Below the pieces are notes generated by a model that searched no databases, had not been told where the DNA came from, and saw nothing but the letters and a program-made list of their open reading frames with translations. Below are positions 25,811 through 35,446 of a stretch of DNA of 64,000 bases, in pieces (position 1 is the first letter of the stretch; the number at the start of each line of letters is the position of its first letter). This DNA is from UBA5793 sp040255465. Its GTDB lineage: Bacteria > Planctomycetota > Phycisphaerae > Phycisphaerales > UBA5793. Both the position numbers and the translations under genes were made by a program. The stretch lies in the NCBI GenBank assembly GCA_040255465.1, contig JBDZVA010000007.1, forward strand, positions 62,001 to 126,000, read 5' to 3'.

Positions 25811-26338
25811 TCATGCCCCCAGGTCGTGTGTCTCAAGTGGTGAGGAGCCGCGCTCCCCGCGATTGATCAATCCGGATACCGTGGACGACGTCACTGCGCC
25901 GGACAAGCGCCGGAGCATCAGGCTGTGGGTCGGTTGACCCTCGGCGGCGGTTTCTTCCCGCGAAACGATGACCGTGTCGATGTCGGTGATGATGCGGTCG
26001 GACTTGGCGTCAGGCCGCACTTCCTCGCGGACTTCCCTCGTCTGCACATCGAGCAGCAACGGTCGGCCATCGAGCATGACCAGTGCGGTCTTGCTGTCGT
26101 GCGCCAGTGCGGCATCGGCCGCTCGTTCGAGGCGCGAGAGCTGCTCGGGCGTCAGCGAGATATCGCCGGGCACCTCCACGGGCCGATTGGTGCGCGTGAT
26201 GTCATCCTGGGCAGAGGCGATGAGCGTGCGGAAATCGGCCTCTTCAAGGTTTCGTCGAGGCGAACTCGTCACGCGAGTGCTCGCCGTCGGCGGCGTCACC
26301 GGCTCCAGGTGTCTGAGGATGTCAGATTGACCGCTCAC
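25811..26338 (-). CDS. TIGR02530-like flagellar operon protein
   Basis: A 175-residue protein that fits the small family found between flgD and flgE. Recognisable segments are SGQSDILRHLE, ISLTPEQLSRLERAADAA, TALVMLDGRPLLLDVQTREV and ITDIDTVIVSRE. The family function is not established; members may assist hook assembly. I chose GTG 26338 because it falls just after the flgD stop and begins at the family motif; a longer reading would overlap flgD. The last 35 residues are outside the family core. Confidence 0.75.
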   Translation of the reverse strand: MSGQSDILRHLEPVTPPTASTRVTSSPRRNLEEADFRTLIASAQDDITRTNRPVEVPGDISLTPEQLSRLERAADAALAHDSKTALVMLDGRPLLLDVQTREVREEVRPDAKSDRIITDIDTVIVSREETAAEGQPTHSLMLRRLSGAVTSSTVSGLINRGERGSSPLETHDLGA

Positions 26339-26372
26339 GCGTTCGTTTCCAAGTGTTTCGTTTCCGACCGAA

Positions 26373-26792
26373 TCAGCCCTGGTTCGGCTCCGATTCCAGG
26401 ATGCTCTCGATGTTGTCCATCGGCACGCGCTCGCCGCTGGCAAGCGTGAGCATGATCTGGTTGCCTTCGACGGCCGCGGATTTCACTCGACCCTGCACAG
26501 GGAGGAAGGATTCATCGAGCCCCGTGATGGTCTTGCCCACCAGCGTGCCGGCCATGGCGAACTGATTCTGCGACACGAGCTCCGTGAGCTGCGTCATGAG
26601 TTGCACGTTCGACTCGATGCTGCGCACCGTATTGATCTGGTTAAGCAGCGCCTGCGTATCCTGCGGCTCAAGCGGATCCTGGTTTGAGAGTTCCGTAAAC
26701 ATGATCTTCATGAAGTCCTCGCTCGTGAGGTCTTCGAAGCGATTGCGCGAGGGAATGCCGCCATTGGATTGCTGAGTGGGTGAGATTTCCAT
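26373..26792 (-). CDS. flgD: Hook-capping protein FlgD (short form)
   Basis: A 139-residue protein. The conserved N-terminal capping region is present (SEDFMKIMFTELSNQDPLEP, MTQLTELVSQNQFAMAGTLVG), followed by a short beta region (VKSAAVEGNQIMLTLASGE). E. coli FlgD is about 230 residues; this short version lacks the large C-terminal Ig/tudor-like domain, as in spirochaete and Firmicute relatives. It lies 16 bp after fliK. Confidence 0.92.
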   Translation of the reverse strand: MEISPTQQSNGGIPSRNRFEDLTSEDFMKIMFTELSNQDPLEPQDTQALLNQINTVRSIESNVQLMTQLTELVSQNQFAMAGTLVGKTITGLDESFLPVQGRVKSAAVEGNQIMLTLASGERVPMDNIESILESEPNQG

Positions 26793-26808
26793 CGTGGTGC
26801 TCCTTGGC

Positions 26809-28374
26809 TCAGGTCCGGCCTGCGAGGGACGGCGATTGGGCGTTGGTCGTTGAGTTGGCGTTGTTCCACTGCTGCTGCCAGGACGAGTTTCGCTGGCCCT
26901 GGTTCATGAACTGGCGGGCAGCCTGGCGGTATTGCGCCTGACGCTCGGAGGTGTCGGCGTGTCCGCGACTCTGCTGTCCGCCGGCATCCTGGCGCGGCGT
27001 GTTGTCGCCGCCCGATTGGGACTGCGACTGCGAGTGCTCCTGGCCGCCCGAGGAGGTGGCGCCTGGCCGACTGAGCGTGTGAATCTGGACGCCGTCGAGT
27101 TTCAAGCCGTGTGACTCCATCGCATGGCGCAGGGTTTGGACGTGTTGATTGAGCAAAACGCGTGCCTCGGCGGTCTCGGCATGAAACTGCACGGTGACGC
27201 GCCCCTGGCTCATCTGCATTTGAATGCGAAGGGCCCCGAGCGATTCGGGTTCGAGGCGCATCGTCATGGCTCCGCCGGCGGAGCGCGTCATCGCCAGCGC
27301 GCCGCGCACGACTTGCGGACTGAACGTCTCGGCCTTGGCCTCGGGAGCGGTGGGGACAGGAACGCCGTGGCTCGATGTCGTTGCCGGTTGGGGGCCGCCG
27401 CTTCCGCTGGGCCCATTCGACTGGGCGTGCGGTTGGAGATCCAGGAATACCGTGCCATTCGTTGACGGCGTGGATGGCGCTGTCGAAGGAGTGGCGGGCG
27501 CCGACGTGTCGTGCGCGGGAGGGGCGCTCGCGGGCGGCGCAGGCAACGATGTGTTTGGCTGAGTTTGGGGCTGAGTGTTGGGCTGCAGTGAGCGGCTTTG
27601 CGTTGATTGCGAGTTTGAGGCAGATGCATCGCGCGGCTTGGCATCCCCGGATGGCGCGGCATCGTCAGACTCAGCCGGCTCTGATGTTGCAACGCCTTGC
27701 GGCACTGTCACGCGAAGCGGAGCGGGAGCTGTGGGTGGAATGACAACAACTGGTGCGGTCGTCGACGCAAGCGCCGCGGCCTGTGCGGGGGGCGGAACTG
27801 GGGCCTCTTTCGGCTCGGCGGGAGGTGACGATGGCTCAGGTGCTGGCGGGGTACTCGGCCCCGACTTGGGATCCGGCTTGGGAGTCGCGTGCTCCACGAC
27901 CGGCGGGTCAACCGGTTCCGTGGCCGGCCGAAGCGATGGCGGATCGATCTTGGTCAGGTTTTCTTTTTTGCGGGGTGCGGGGCCGATTCCATCTGGCTGA
28001 GGCTGTGGTCCTGGCGTCGGATTTGCGTCAGACTTGCGCGAGGCGTTGCCGAGTTCAGGCGGCAATTCCTGCGCCTCCATGGCTGGTTTGGCGGATTCGG
28101 CGGAGGTGCGCTCCGAGGCGCCTGGCCGGGTGGTAGATTCCTGTTGTGGCGCGGCGCTGGACTTCGACGTGGCGCCGCGCGCAGTCTTGCCGGCCGTAGC
28201 CGCGTTGGGCTGTGATCCCCAGTCGCGGGACGCATCGGCGAGCAAATCGCCAAAACTCGTTGTGTTTTCAGAAGTTAGATCAGGAGCGGCTACGGCCTCG
28301 AAAGTCATGGACGAATCGGGCGCCGACAGGCTGCTCGCGAAATCACGGCTGCTGATTGGAAGTGAGTCGCCCAT
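26809..28374 (-). CDS. fliK: Hook-length control protein FliK
   Basis: A 521-residue protein with the usual FliK layout: a long Pro/Ala/Ser/Thr-rich disordered region (about 40-345), then the C-terminal Flg_hook domain (about 355-440: LRIQMQMSQGRVTVQFHAET, VLLNQHVQTLRHAMESHGLKL, VQIHTLSRPG), then a Gln/Ser-rich tail. It sets hook length and triggers the FlhB substrate switch. It overlaps the MotE-like gene by 32 bp. Confidence 0.92.
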   Translation of the reverse strand: MGDSLPISSRDFASSLSAPDSSMTFEAVAAPDLTSENTTSFGDLLADASRDWGSQPNAATAGKTARGATSKSSAAPQQESTTRPGASERTSAESAKPAMEAQELPPELGNASRKSDANPTPGPQPQPDGIGPAPRKKENLTKIDPPSLRPATEPVDPPVVEHATPKPDPKSGPSTPPAPEPSSPPAEPKEAPVPPPAQAAALASTTAPVVVIPPTAPAPLRVTVPQGVATSEPAESDDAAPSGDAKPRDASASNSQSTQSRSLQPNTQPQTQPNTSLPAPPASAPPAHDTSAPATPSTAPSTPSTNGTVFLDLQPHAQSNGPSGSGGPQPATTSSHGVPVPTAPEAKAETFSPQVVRGALAMTRSAGGAMTMRLEPESLGALRIQMQMSQGRVTVQFHAETAEARVLLNQHVQTLRHAMESHGLKLDGVQIHTLSRPGATSSGGQEHSQSQSQSGGDNTPRQDAGGQQSRGHADTSERQAQYRQAARQFMNQGQRNSSWQQQWNNANSTTNAQSPSLAGRT

Positions 28375-29068
28375 CCTCAGTCCTCGGAGCGTCGGCGCCT
28401 GTGCCGCGGTCTCTCAGACGGAGGAGCAAATTCGCTGCCAGCCGGTTGTCCGTGTCATCGGCGTAGAGCGAGAGAAGCTTGGATGCGGTCCGGGCGGGAA
28501 GTGCCTCGAGGAGATCGACGACGAAGTCGTATCGCTCATCCGTCAGATAGACATCCACCTTGGCCTTGAGGTCATCAGGCTTCAGGCCCGCAAGCAGTGC
28601 GACGGTCTTTTGAAACTGTTCATCCTTGGCGAGCGTGCGATCGCGCTCGATCGCGTCGAGGACGTTTTTTTCGCGCAGGGCGAGCTCGGCCTCGCGCCGT
28701 TCGACTTCGGCCAGCCGCAGCGCGATGAGTTGGTTGATGGCCTCCAGATCGCGGCGAGCGCGGCCGACGATTTCCTGTTGCGCCTGCTCCATGGTTCGAA
28801 AGCGTTCGTTTCGCGCCTCAGCGCCGGCGTTGGCCAGGTCCTGCTCGGCCAGCTTCTGGGCTTCGATTGCGGCCTGTTCTTCGGCCTTCCGGGCGGCGTC
28901 CGCCTGCGCCTGCTCCTCGGTCAGCGTTGTGGCAAGAATGGAGCGAATCTCGTCGAGCCGGTCGCGACTGAGCCGGTCGGTGAGGCTGAGGAAGCCGACG
29001 AAGCCAAGCAGCGTGATCAGATGGGCGATGGCCAGGATCGAGATCGCGGGCCAGAGTGCTTTCTTCAT
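28343..29068 (-). CDS. MotE/FlbB-like membrane-anchored coiled-coil protein
   Basis: A 241-residue protein with one N-terminal helix (about 8-28, ISILAIAHLITLLGFVGFLS), a long Ala/Glu/Gln coiled coil (about 45-150), and a C-terminal MgtE_N-like helical domain (about 155-215: LLAGLKPDDLKAKVDVYL, LLEALPARTASKLLSLY). This order, and the place between fliJ and fliK, is that of MotE/FlbB/YlxF proteins, which act as chaperones or scaffolds for the stator. Its ATG overlaps the fliJ stop (ATGA). Confidence 0.85.
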   Translation of the reverse strand: MKKALWPAISILAIAHLITLLGFVGFLSLTDRLSRDRLDEIRSILATTLTEEQAQADAARKAEEQAAIEAQKLAEQDLANAGAEARNERFRTMEQAQQEIVGRARRDLEAINQLIALRLAEVERREAELALREKNVLDAIERDRTLAKDEQFQKTVALLAGLKPDDLKAKVDVYLTDERYDFVVDLLEALPARTASKLLSLYADDTDNRLAANLLLRLRDRGTGADAPRTEDGRLTSNQQP

Positions 29069-29514
29069 GATTCCATACTCCAGGCGGCGCGCACGGTCGT
29101 GAGGTCGTCAATGATGGACGCCTCGCGCTTGTTGAGTGCTCGTTTCCAGTCTTCGTATCGGCGATCGCGAAGGCGTTCAATTGCCTTGGCGCGCGTTCGG
29201 GCCTCAAGCAGTTCGACTCTCGCGCGTTCGGTGCGGCGGTAGATCTCAGCCAGGACCAGAACGAGTCGGCGCGTCTGGGCGTCCAGTTGCATCGACATCG
29301 CCGCCTGACTGCGGATCGCGGAGGTATCGACCGTGCCCCGCAGTCCGCGCCCGATTTCGGCCTTGTTGTCGGTGATGCGCTGCTGCATTTCGCGAATGTG
29401 GTTCTCGATTTCGATTCTCCGCCGTTCGAGAACGGCCAGCGCCCGCTGCTTTTCACCTTCGATGCGCTTGCGGTGCTTGAGGAGCGGTTCGAGATTGAAT
29501 CGGAATCGCGGCAT
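29065..29514 (-). CDS. fliJ: Flagellar export protein FliJ
   Basis: A 149-residue, highly charged coiled-coil protein typical of FliJ (RFNLEPLLKHRKRIEGEKQR at the start). It is the central stalk of the FliI ATPase ring. It follows fliI by 22 bp and overlaps the next gene by 4 bp. Confidence 0.92.
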   Translation of the reverse strand: MPRFRFNLEPLLKHRKRIEGEKQRALAVLERRRIEIENHIREMQQRITDNKAEIGRGLRGTVDTSAIRSQAAMSMQLDAQTRRLVLVLAEIYRRTERARVELLEARTRAKAIERLRDRRYEDWKRALNKREASIIDDLTTVRAAWSMES

Positions 29515-29536
29515 CTTCTGGCATTCTGATCAGCGA

Positions 29537-30895
29537 CTAACGAGTTTGTTGAGGCTTTCGCTGCGAGAGCGCGTGCCCCGCATCGAGCGCCAGAGCCGTC
29601 ATGGCGCTTACGGTGCTCTCCAACGGCGATGCTTCGGATGAGGATTGCTGCAGGATCGCGTCGATGCGCGGCTTGAGATCAATGGCCACATCGCACTCGG
29701 GGTTTGAGCCGCGCACGTATGCACCAATGTTGATGAGGTCTTCGACTTCAGCGTAGATCGCCATGAGTCGTGAAATCATACGTCGAGCCTGGATGTGGTT
29801 TGAGCCGCTGACGGAATCGGCGACGCGACTGACTGAATCGAGGATGTCAATCGCAGGGTAGTGACCTCGGTTCGCCAGTTTGCGCGTCAGCGAGATATGG
29901 CCATCGAGGATGCCGCGAGCTGCGTCTGAGATGGGCTCGGTCATGTCATCGCCTTCGACGAGCACCGCGTAGAACCCGGTGATCGAGCCGGAATCCTGCA
30001 CCGCCCCGGCCCGTTCGAGCAGTGACGGCAGGAGCGAGAACACACTGGGCGTGTAGCCCTTGGTCGTGGGCGGTTCGCCGGCTGCCAGGCCGATCTGGCG
30101 CTGCGCCTGACACAGGCGCGTGATCGAGTCCATGATGAGCACGACATCCGCGCCGTTGTCGCGAAAGAGTTCAGCGGCGGCCGTGGCGATCATCGCGGCG
30201 CGAATGCGGATCAGCGGAGATTCATCGCCGGTGGAGACGAACACGACACTCCGCGCGAGACCTTCGGGACCCAGCGTGCGTTCGATGAACTCGCGCACTT
30301 CGCGGCCGCGCTCGCCGATAAGCGCGATGATGCTGACATCCGCCTGGGTGTTGCGGGCGATGGAGCCCAGCAGCGTGGATTTTCCGACACCCGGGCCGGC
30401 AAAGACCCCCAGTCGTTGTCCCTTTCCGGCCGTGAGCATGCCGTCGATGGCTCTCACGCCGGTGGCGAGCGGATGGCAGATCGGTTCGCGGCTGAGTGAG
30501 GACATGGGACTTGGGGAGATCGGTCGCAGTTCGACATCGCGCAATGGACCGAGGCCGTCGATGGGGCGCCCCAGTCCATCGAGGACGCGTCCGAGCATGC
30601 TGAGGCTTAATGAAGCGGTGGGAGCGGTCTGCACGGCGAAAATGCGGTCGCCCGGACCGAGTCCGGTGGCAGTCGAGAAGAGCATGATGATCGTGCCGGC
30701 CTGATCGGCGGCGATGACCTCGCCGAACGTCGGCGCTGTTTCGCGCCGATTGCTCTCGATGCGCACGAGTGAGCCGACCGGCAGCGAGAGCGGTTGCGTG
30801 ACGACGGTTTGTCCGCGCACGCTGGTGACTCGACTGCTGATCTGGCGCGGCTGCATGCGGTCGAGCATGTACCACGCCGGCGCAAGCACGCTCAT
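29537..30895 (-). CDS. fliI: Flagellar export ATPase FliI
   Basis: A 452-residue F1-beta-like ATPase that powers flagellar protein export. Marks are the Walker A GPGVGKSTLLG, LIGERGREVREF, Walker B VVLIMDSITR, and GEPPTTKGYTPSVFSLLPSL. The start is ATG 30895, in a 4-base ATGA overlap with fliH; longer readings would lie inside fliH. The first 20 residues that usually bind FliH are short here. Confidence 0.97.
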   Translation of the reverse strand: MSVLAPAWYMLDRMQPRQISSRVTSVRGQTVVTQPLSLPVGSLVRIESNRRETAPTFGEVIAADQAGTIIMLFSTATGLGPGDRIFAVQTAPTASLSLSMLGRVLDGLGRPIDGLGPLRDVELRPISPSPMSSLSREPICHPLATGVRAIDGMLTAGKGQRLGVFAGPGVGKSTLLGSIARNTQADVSIIALIGERGREVREFIERTLGPEGLARSVVFVSTGDESPLIRIRAAMIATAAAELFRDNGADVVLIMDSITRLCQAQRQIGLAAGEPPTTKGYTPSVFSLLPSLLERAGAVQDSGSITGFYAVLVEGDDMTEPISDAARGILDGHISLTRKLANRGHYPAIDILDSVSRVADSVSGSNHIQARRMISRLMAIYAEVEDLINIGAYVRGSNPECDVAIDLKPRIDAILQQSSSEASPLESTVSAMTALALDAGHALSQRKPQQTR

Positions 30896-31659
30896 GGTGA
30901 CGACTCCGGCGGCTCTTGCTCGGGCGATGGCAGGTCGGGCGCTGGTTCGGCGTGCAGGCCCGCGTCGTGGGGCAACAGCGCTGCAACGATGCGATCCATC
31001 TGGGTCTCGATTGTGGCGTCGATCGTCGTCGTGCCCGCCTGGAGAATGCACCCTCCGGGGGTGAGCGAATCATCCGCGACCAGCGTCGCATGCTCACATT
31101 GCTGCATCTTCTCGACGAGCGCGGGAAGCACTTCCTGCGCGTGCACCATGTCGCCGGGATTGATCCTGATGATCACCGCGGATCGTTTCGCCAGCAGGCT
31201 GATGGCTTCAGCCATTTGATCTTCGATCACGGTGGGATCAAGTTCGATGGTGCGGAAGACCACGCGCTCGGCGATGGCCAGCGCCAGTCGCAGCACGTCG
31301 ATTCTGGCTTCGATCAGCAGCCCCTTGCGCGCTTCGACGAAGCTTTCGAGCGACTCGGTCCATTCCGCCTGGAGGCGTTCGAGTTCAGCCTTTCGCTCCT
31401 CAAGGGCCTGTTTGCGGCCGGCTTCGAGGCCCTGCTTGCGGCCCTCGGCGAGTCCGCGCTGCAGGCCCTCATCGTGGCCCCGCTTGGCGGCGGATTGGGT
31501 GGCCTGCTTGGCCTCGTCCTGCGCTTTCTTGAGGATCTGGTCGGCCTGGGCCACGGCCCGCGCCTTGATCGCTTCGCCTTGACGCGCCAGATCGCCGAGG
31601 TCGAGGACCACGGCTTCGCGAACGAGAGCGGCCGCCTGCTTGCTTCGAATCAGTGCCAT
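30892..31659 (-). CDS. fliH: FliI regulator FliH
   Basis: A 255-residue protein with an N-terminal segment (LVREAVVLDLGDLARQGEAI), a long Ala/Glu/Lys coiled coil with GxxxG-like spacing (GLQRGLAEGRKQGLEAGRKQ), and a C-terminal domain resembling the ATP-synthase peripheral stalk (TLVADDSLTPGGCILQAGTT, IDATIETQMDRIVAAL). It links the ATPase to the C ring. It lies 7 bp after fliG and overlaps fliI. Confidence 0.92.
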   Translation of the reverse strand: MALIRSKQAAALVREAVVLDLGDLARQGEAIKARAVAQADQILKKAQDEAKQATQSAAKRGHDEGLQRGLAEGRKQGLEAGRKQALEERKAELERLQAEWTESLESFVEARKGLLIEARIDVLRLALAIAERVVFRTIELDPTVIEDQMAEAISLLAKRSAVIIRINPGDMVHAQEVLPALVEKMQQCEHATLVADDSLTPGGCILQAGTTTIDATIETQMDRIVAALLPHDAGLHAEPAPDLPSPEQEPPESSP

Positions 31660-31666
31660 GAGGTTC

Positions 31667-32707
31667 TCAAACGATCAGGTCCTTTTCGCCGCCGCGACCG
31701 GCGATGATGATCTCTCCGGCGTCTTCGAGTCGCCGCACGATATCGACGATCCGTTGCTGAGCGGCCTCGACATCGCTGACGCGCACCGGTCCCATGTACT
31801 GCATGTCTTCCTTGATGAGTTCCGCGGCTCGTTCCGACATGTTGCCGAAGATCTTCTCCTGCAGTTCTTTGCTCGCGGTCTTGAGCGCCAGGGCGAGTTC
31901 GTCGTTGTCGATCTCCTTGAGCACCGCCTGGATGCCCTTGCCGTCGACGTGAATGATGTCGTCGAAGACGAACATCAGGCGGCGGATCTGCTCGACGAGA
32001 TCGGGGTCTTCCGACTCGAGGCCCTCCATGATCGACTTCTCCGTCGACCGGTCGGCCAGGTTGAGGATTTCGGCCACGGTGTCGACGCCGCCCGCCTTTT
32101 CCATCGACTGCATGAGCATGTTCGAGAGCCGCGATTCGAGCGCCCGTTCTACGGTGCGGATGACCTCGGGATTGGTCTGATCCATGTTGGCGATGCGCTT
32201 GACGACTTCGATCTGCTTCTGGGCCGGCAGGCCGATGAGGATCTCCGCGGCCTTGTGATGCGCGAGGTGGCTGATGATCAGCGCGATCGTCTGCGGATGC
32301 TCATCCTGAATGAAGGTGAGGAGGTTCTCCGACTCGGCTTTCTGCAGAAAGTTGAAGGGCGTCTTCTGCACGTGCGTCTGGATGCCGGACATGATTTTGT
32401 CGGCCATCTTTGGATCGACGGAGCGCGTGAGGAGCGTTCGGGCGTATTCGAGGCCGCCCTCGTTGGCGTACTTGCTTGCGAGAATCGTCGTGTAGAACTC
32501 TTCGATGACCGAGTTGCGCAGGGCGCGCGGCACGGGACCGAGCGAGGCCAGTTCGCGCACCACGTCGTTGACGAGCGCCTCGTCAAGCCCTTTGAGAATG
32601 GCGGACGCGGTTTCCTGATCGACGCTGACGAGCAGGACGGCCGCCTTGGTGGTGCCGTCGAGTTCGCTGATCGATTCGGGGAGTTTCTGTCCGGCTTTCA
32701 TCGCCAC
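31667..32707 (-). CDS. fliG: Motor switch protein FliG
   Basis: A 346-residue rotor protein. It has the N-terminal domain (TTKAAVLLVSVDQETASAIL), the middle-domain EHPQTIALIISHL motif, the Gly-Gly linker (EKAGGVDTVAEILN), and the C-terminal torque helix with alternating charged residues (DDIIHVDGKGIQAVLKEIDN). All domains are present. It lies 2 bp after fliF. Confidence 0.98.
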   Translation of the reverse strand: MAMKAGQKLPESISELDGTTKAAVLLVSVDQETASAILKGLDEALVNDVVRELASLGPVPRALRNSVIEEFYTTILASKYANEGGLEYARTLLTRSVDPKMADKIMSGIQTHVQKTPFNFLQKAESENLLTFIQDEHPQTIALIISHLAHHKAAEILIGLPAQKQIEVVKRIANMDQTNPEVIRTVERALESRLSNMLMQSMEKAGGVDTVAEILNLADRSTEKSIMEGLESEDPDLVEQIRRLMFVFDDIIHVDGKGIQAVLKEIDNDELALALKTASKELQEKIFGNMSERAAELIKEDMQYMGPVRVSDVEAAQQRIVDIVRRLEDAGEIIIAGRGGEKDLIV

Positions 32708-32709
32708 GG

Positions 32710-34410
32710 TTATTCCTCAGAAGAGATCCAGCGGTTGACGACCCGTGTGGCGTCGGTGGGGTCATTGCCGACCAGATCCCCGATCTGCTGCATGATGGTC
32801 CGGGTCCGCAGTTCTTCATCGTCCAGTTCGACCGCATCGATTGCAGGATCGGATTCGTCCGCCTCGCCGATCAGCTCATCGATGGAGGTCGTCAGTGACG
32901 GAGGGATGCCGAGGAGTTCTTCAGCCGAGGGCAGCTCGCGCGACGCGGACGAGCTCCGCACGAGGCGGAACATCATGAACAGGCTCAGGGCGGCGAGCAG
33001 CGCCATGCCGACCGAGCCCCAGGGCAGATTCACGAACTCGCCGGGCATGCCCATGAAGCCGGTGCCGGCCTTTGCTTCCGGGGTAAGGGCCGCGATGGGA
33101 TCCAGATCGGTGTAGGTGTTCACCACCACGGTGCCGACGTAGGACGGCGTGCCGTCGACCGCGTTCTGGGCCTCAGTGTCGATCAGCGCGCTGACTTCCT
33201 GCGTGATCTTGGCGATCTCCTCGGTTTCGATGGTCTTGATCGCGGCTTCATCGGGCGGCGTGGTGGCGTCCTTGTTGCGCAACTGCCAGACCCGTTCGAA
33301 GTAGCTGCGCGGAATCTTCACGGTGGCGTTGATCTTGCGGGCGTACCCCTTGGGATCTTCACGCATCGTCTCGCGCACGCCGGTTTTGGGTGCGAACTCG
33401 CTGGACGATTCGGAACTGGTGTTCGATGGGGACGAGGCATTGCCGACGGTGAGGCCCTGCCCGGTGTTGGGCTGCACGCCGGCGACACCGCCGCTGCTCG
33501 CTTCGGTCGATTGCGTCTTGGTCTCGGTTTCGGAGATCAGGGGACTGACCGTGCCCTCGCCTTCCTTCTTGTACGAGACGTCGCTGCTCTTTTCGCGCGA
33601 GGCATCGACGGTGGCGTTGACCTGGACGATGACGGCGGGAATGTGGCGGAGGTTGTCCTCGATCTTGGCCCGCCAGTAACTGTCGATCCGGCTCTGGAGT
33701 TCCATGTAGGCGCCGCTGGCTCGCTGCTCGTCGTCGGGGGTGCGCATCGGGTTCCCGGTGCGGGAGTTGATGACCGTGACGTTTCCGGGTTCAAGCCCGG
33801 TCACGGTCCCGCTGACGAACATCGCGATGCCTTCGACCTGTTCGGGTGTCAGGCTTACTCCGTTGGGGCTGACGGACACCGACGCCCGAGGCTTCTCGGC
33901 CTGCCGCCCGATGCCGCCCGGGCCGTCCTCGGGCGCGGTGAGGAAGACCTCGGCTTTCTGAACGTAGGTCCAGCGCGTGATGACTTCACTGAGCACCTTG
34001 TTCAAAGCGGCGTAGTACTGCTGCTTGTTCTGGTGGCGATTGGCGTACCAGGGCTGGTCCTTGATCAACCCGAGCAGAGCCGAGGTTCCGCCGGCGCTCT
34101 TGTCCACTTCGCCGACGATCGCCAGCGCGTCCATCTGCTTGGACTTGGGCACGAGGAAGTTGTTCCCCACCGGCGTTGCCGCAATGCCCCTGGTGGCGAA
34201 TTGAGCCAGGACCGCATTGCGGGAGTCCGGCGAGACTTCGACGAGCTGCATGTTCGACTTGCTGGAGTACTGCGCGACGATGAACATGCCCATCAGGAAG
34301 ATGAGCAGTCCCGAGCCAACGAGCACCTTGTGCAATGGCTTGAGATCGGCGAGCCGACCCCGGACGAAATCGAATGACTGACGAAACTTATCCACCGTGT
34401 AGGCCTCCAT
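32710..34410 (-). CDS. fliF: MS-ring protein FliF
   Basis: A 566-residue ring protein. Helix 1 is at about 31-49 (VLVGSGLLIFLMGMFIVAQ), followed by two ring-building motifs with the YscJ-type pattern, a low-complexity loop (about 310-350), helix 2 at about 467-485 (VGMALLAALSLFMMFRLV), and a C-terminal FliG-binding tail (IMQQIGDLVGNDPTDATRVV, NRWISSEE). It is 113 bp after fliE. Confidence 0.96.
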   Translation of the reverse strand: MEAYTVDKFRQSFDFVRGRLADLKPLHKVLVGSGLLIFLMGMFIVAQYSSKSNMQLVEVSPDSRNAVLAQFATRGIAATPVGNNFLVPKSKQMDALAIVGEVDKSAGGTSALLGLIKDQPWYANRHQNKQQYYAALNKVLSEVITRWTYVQKAEVFLTAPEDGPGGIGRQAEKPRASVSVSPNGVSLTPEQVEGIAMFVSGTVTGLEPGNVTVINSRTGNPMRTPDDEQRASGAYMELQSRIDSYWRAKIEDNLRHIPAVIVQVNATVDASREKSSDVSYKKEGEGTVSPLISETETKTQSTEASSGGVAGVQPNTGQGLTVGNASSPSNTSSESSSEFAPKTGVRETMREDPKGYARKINATVKIPRSYFERVWQLRNKDATTPPDEAAIKTIETEEIAKITQEVSALIDTEAQNAVDGTPSYVGTVVVNTYTDLDPIAALTPEAKAGTGFMGMPGEFVNLPWGSVGMALLAALSLFMMFRLVRSSSASRELPSAEELLGIPPSLTTSIDELIGEADESDPAIDAVELDDEELRTRTIMQQIGDLVGNDPTDATRVVNRWISSEE

Positions 34411-34523
34411 GCCTCAGCCGGCGTCGTTCGAAGTGGTTCATCGCAGCCGATTCCGGCGGTGCGATTCGTTCGGTTCGGTCGCAGCATCCTCCTGACGCCG
34501 GCGGCCCCCGAATGCAGCGTGGA

Positions 34524-34838
34524 TTACACGCGGATCTGTTTCACCTCGTTGTACGCGTCCATGACCTTGTTGCGAACCTGCAGGAGCATCTGGAACGCCG
34601 TGTCCGCCTTCCGCTGGGCGGTGAACACGGCGTCGAAGTCAGTGCGCTTGCCGGTCGTGAAATCTTCCAGTGCCTGCGTCGTTTCCTGTTCGAGTCGATT
34701 CACCTCGCGCAGCTGATCGAGCAGCATGTCCTTGAACGAGCCCGGGCCGCCATCCTCTGCTCCGGGCAGCGGCGGACTGGGCCGGTGGATCGGCTGCGAA
34801 GCGCCCGTCGATTGAATGAGTCCCAGAGGATCCGTCAC
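34524..34838 (-). CDS. fliE: Basal-body protein FliE
   Basis: A 104-residue MS-ring/rod junction protein. The conserved C-terminal half is clear (SFKDMLLDQLREVNRLEQET, then KADTAFQMLLQVRNKVMDAY, NEVKQIRV). Position after flgB-flgC is standard. Confidence 0.95.
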   Translation of the reverse strand: MTDPLGLIQSTGASQPIHRPSPPLPGAEDGGPGSFKDMLLDQLREVNRLEQETTQALEDFTTGKRTDFDAVFTAQRKADTAFQMLLQVRNKVMDAYNEVKQIRV

Positions 34839-35000
34839 ATCAAACCTCCTCGGCCCGCGCCGGCCGGACCGATGTTCGGACCATCCTACGAGCGGCGCGA
34901 GGAAGAATCCCCAAACCTGCGTCGCTCAAAGAAGATTCCGCACATCGTTTCATCGGTTGGACCTGCCCAACTCCTTCAAATCCTTGGTTGCCGCCCTGTC

Positions 35001-35405
35001 TTACGCGAGGATGCGCAGCGAGGCTGCGAGCATCGCCTTGGTGGCCTCCGCCGCCATGACGTTTGCCTCGTAGGCCCGCGATGCCTCCATGGCGTTCACG
35101 GTTTCCGTCGTGATGTCGATGTCCGGGGTGTAGATGTAGCCCTGTTCGTCCGCGTAGGGGTGACCCGGGGCGTATTTCTGCCTGAAGTCGCCATCCGCCA
35201 GCACGATCTGCGAGACGTGCACGCCAAGCGGATTGCCGGACTGCGGATCGCCGGGCGCGAGCATCGCCATTCTGCGGCGAAACGGCTCGTTGTCGTCGTT
35301 GGGGTTGAGGATGCTGTTGGCGTTGGCGATGTTGGCCGTAGCGACCTCCACTCGCGTTCGCTGGGCAACCATGCCGGAAGTTGAGATGTCGAGCAAACCG
35401 TACAT
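35001..35405 (-). CDS. flgC: Proximal rod protein FlgC
   Basis: A 134-residue rod protein. N-terminal rod signature (LLDISTSGMVAQRTRVEVAT, ANIANANSI) and C-terminal helix (NAMEASRAYEANVMAAEATK) frame a short middle with PYADEQGYIYTPDI. It lies 41 bp after flgB; the 162-bp gap to fliE has no gene. Confidence 0.96.
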   Translation of the reverse strand: MYGLLDISTSGMVAQRTRVEVATANIANANSILNPNDDNEPFRRRMAMLAPGDPQSGNPLGVHVSQIVLADGDFRQKYAPGHPYADEQGYIYTPDIDITTETVNAMEASRAYEANVMAAEATKAMLAASLRILA

Positions 35406-35446
35406 GGCGTTGTTTTCCTGTGAAAGTTTCGCTGTCTTGGCCTGGA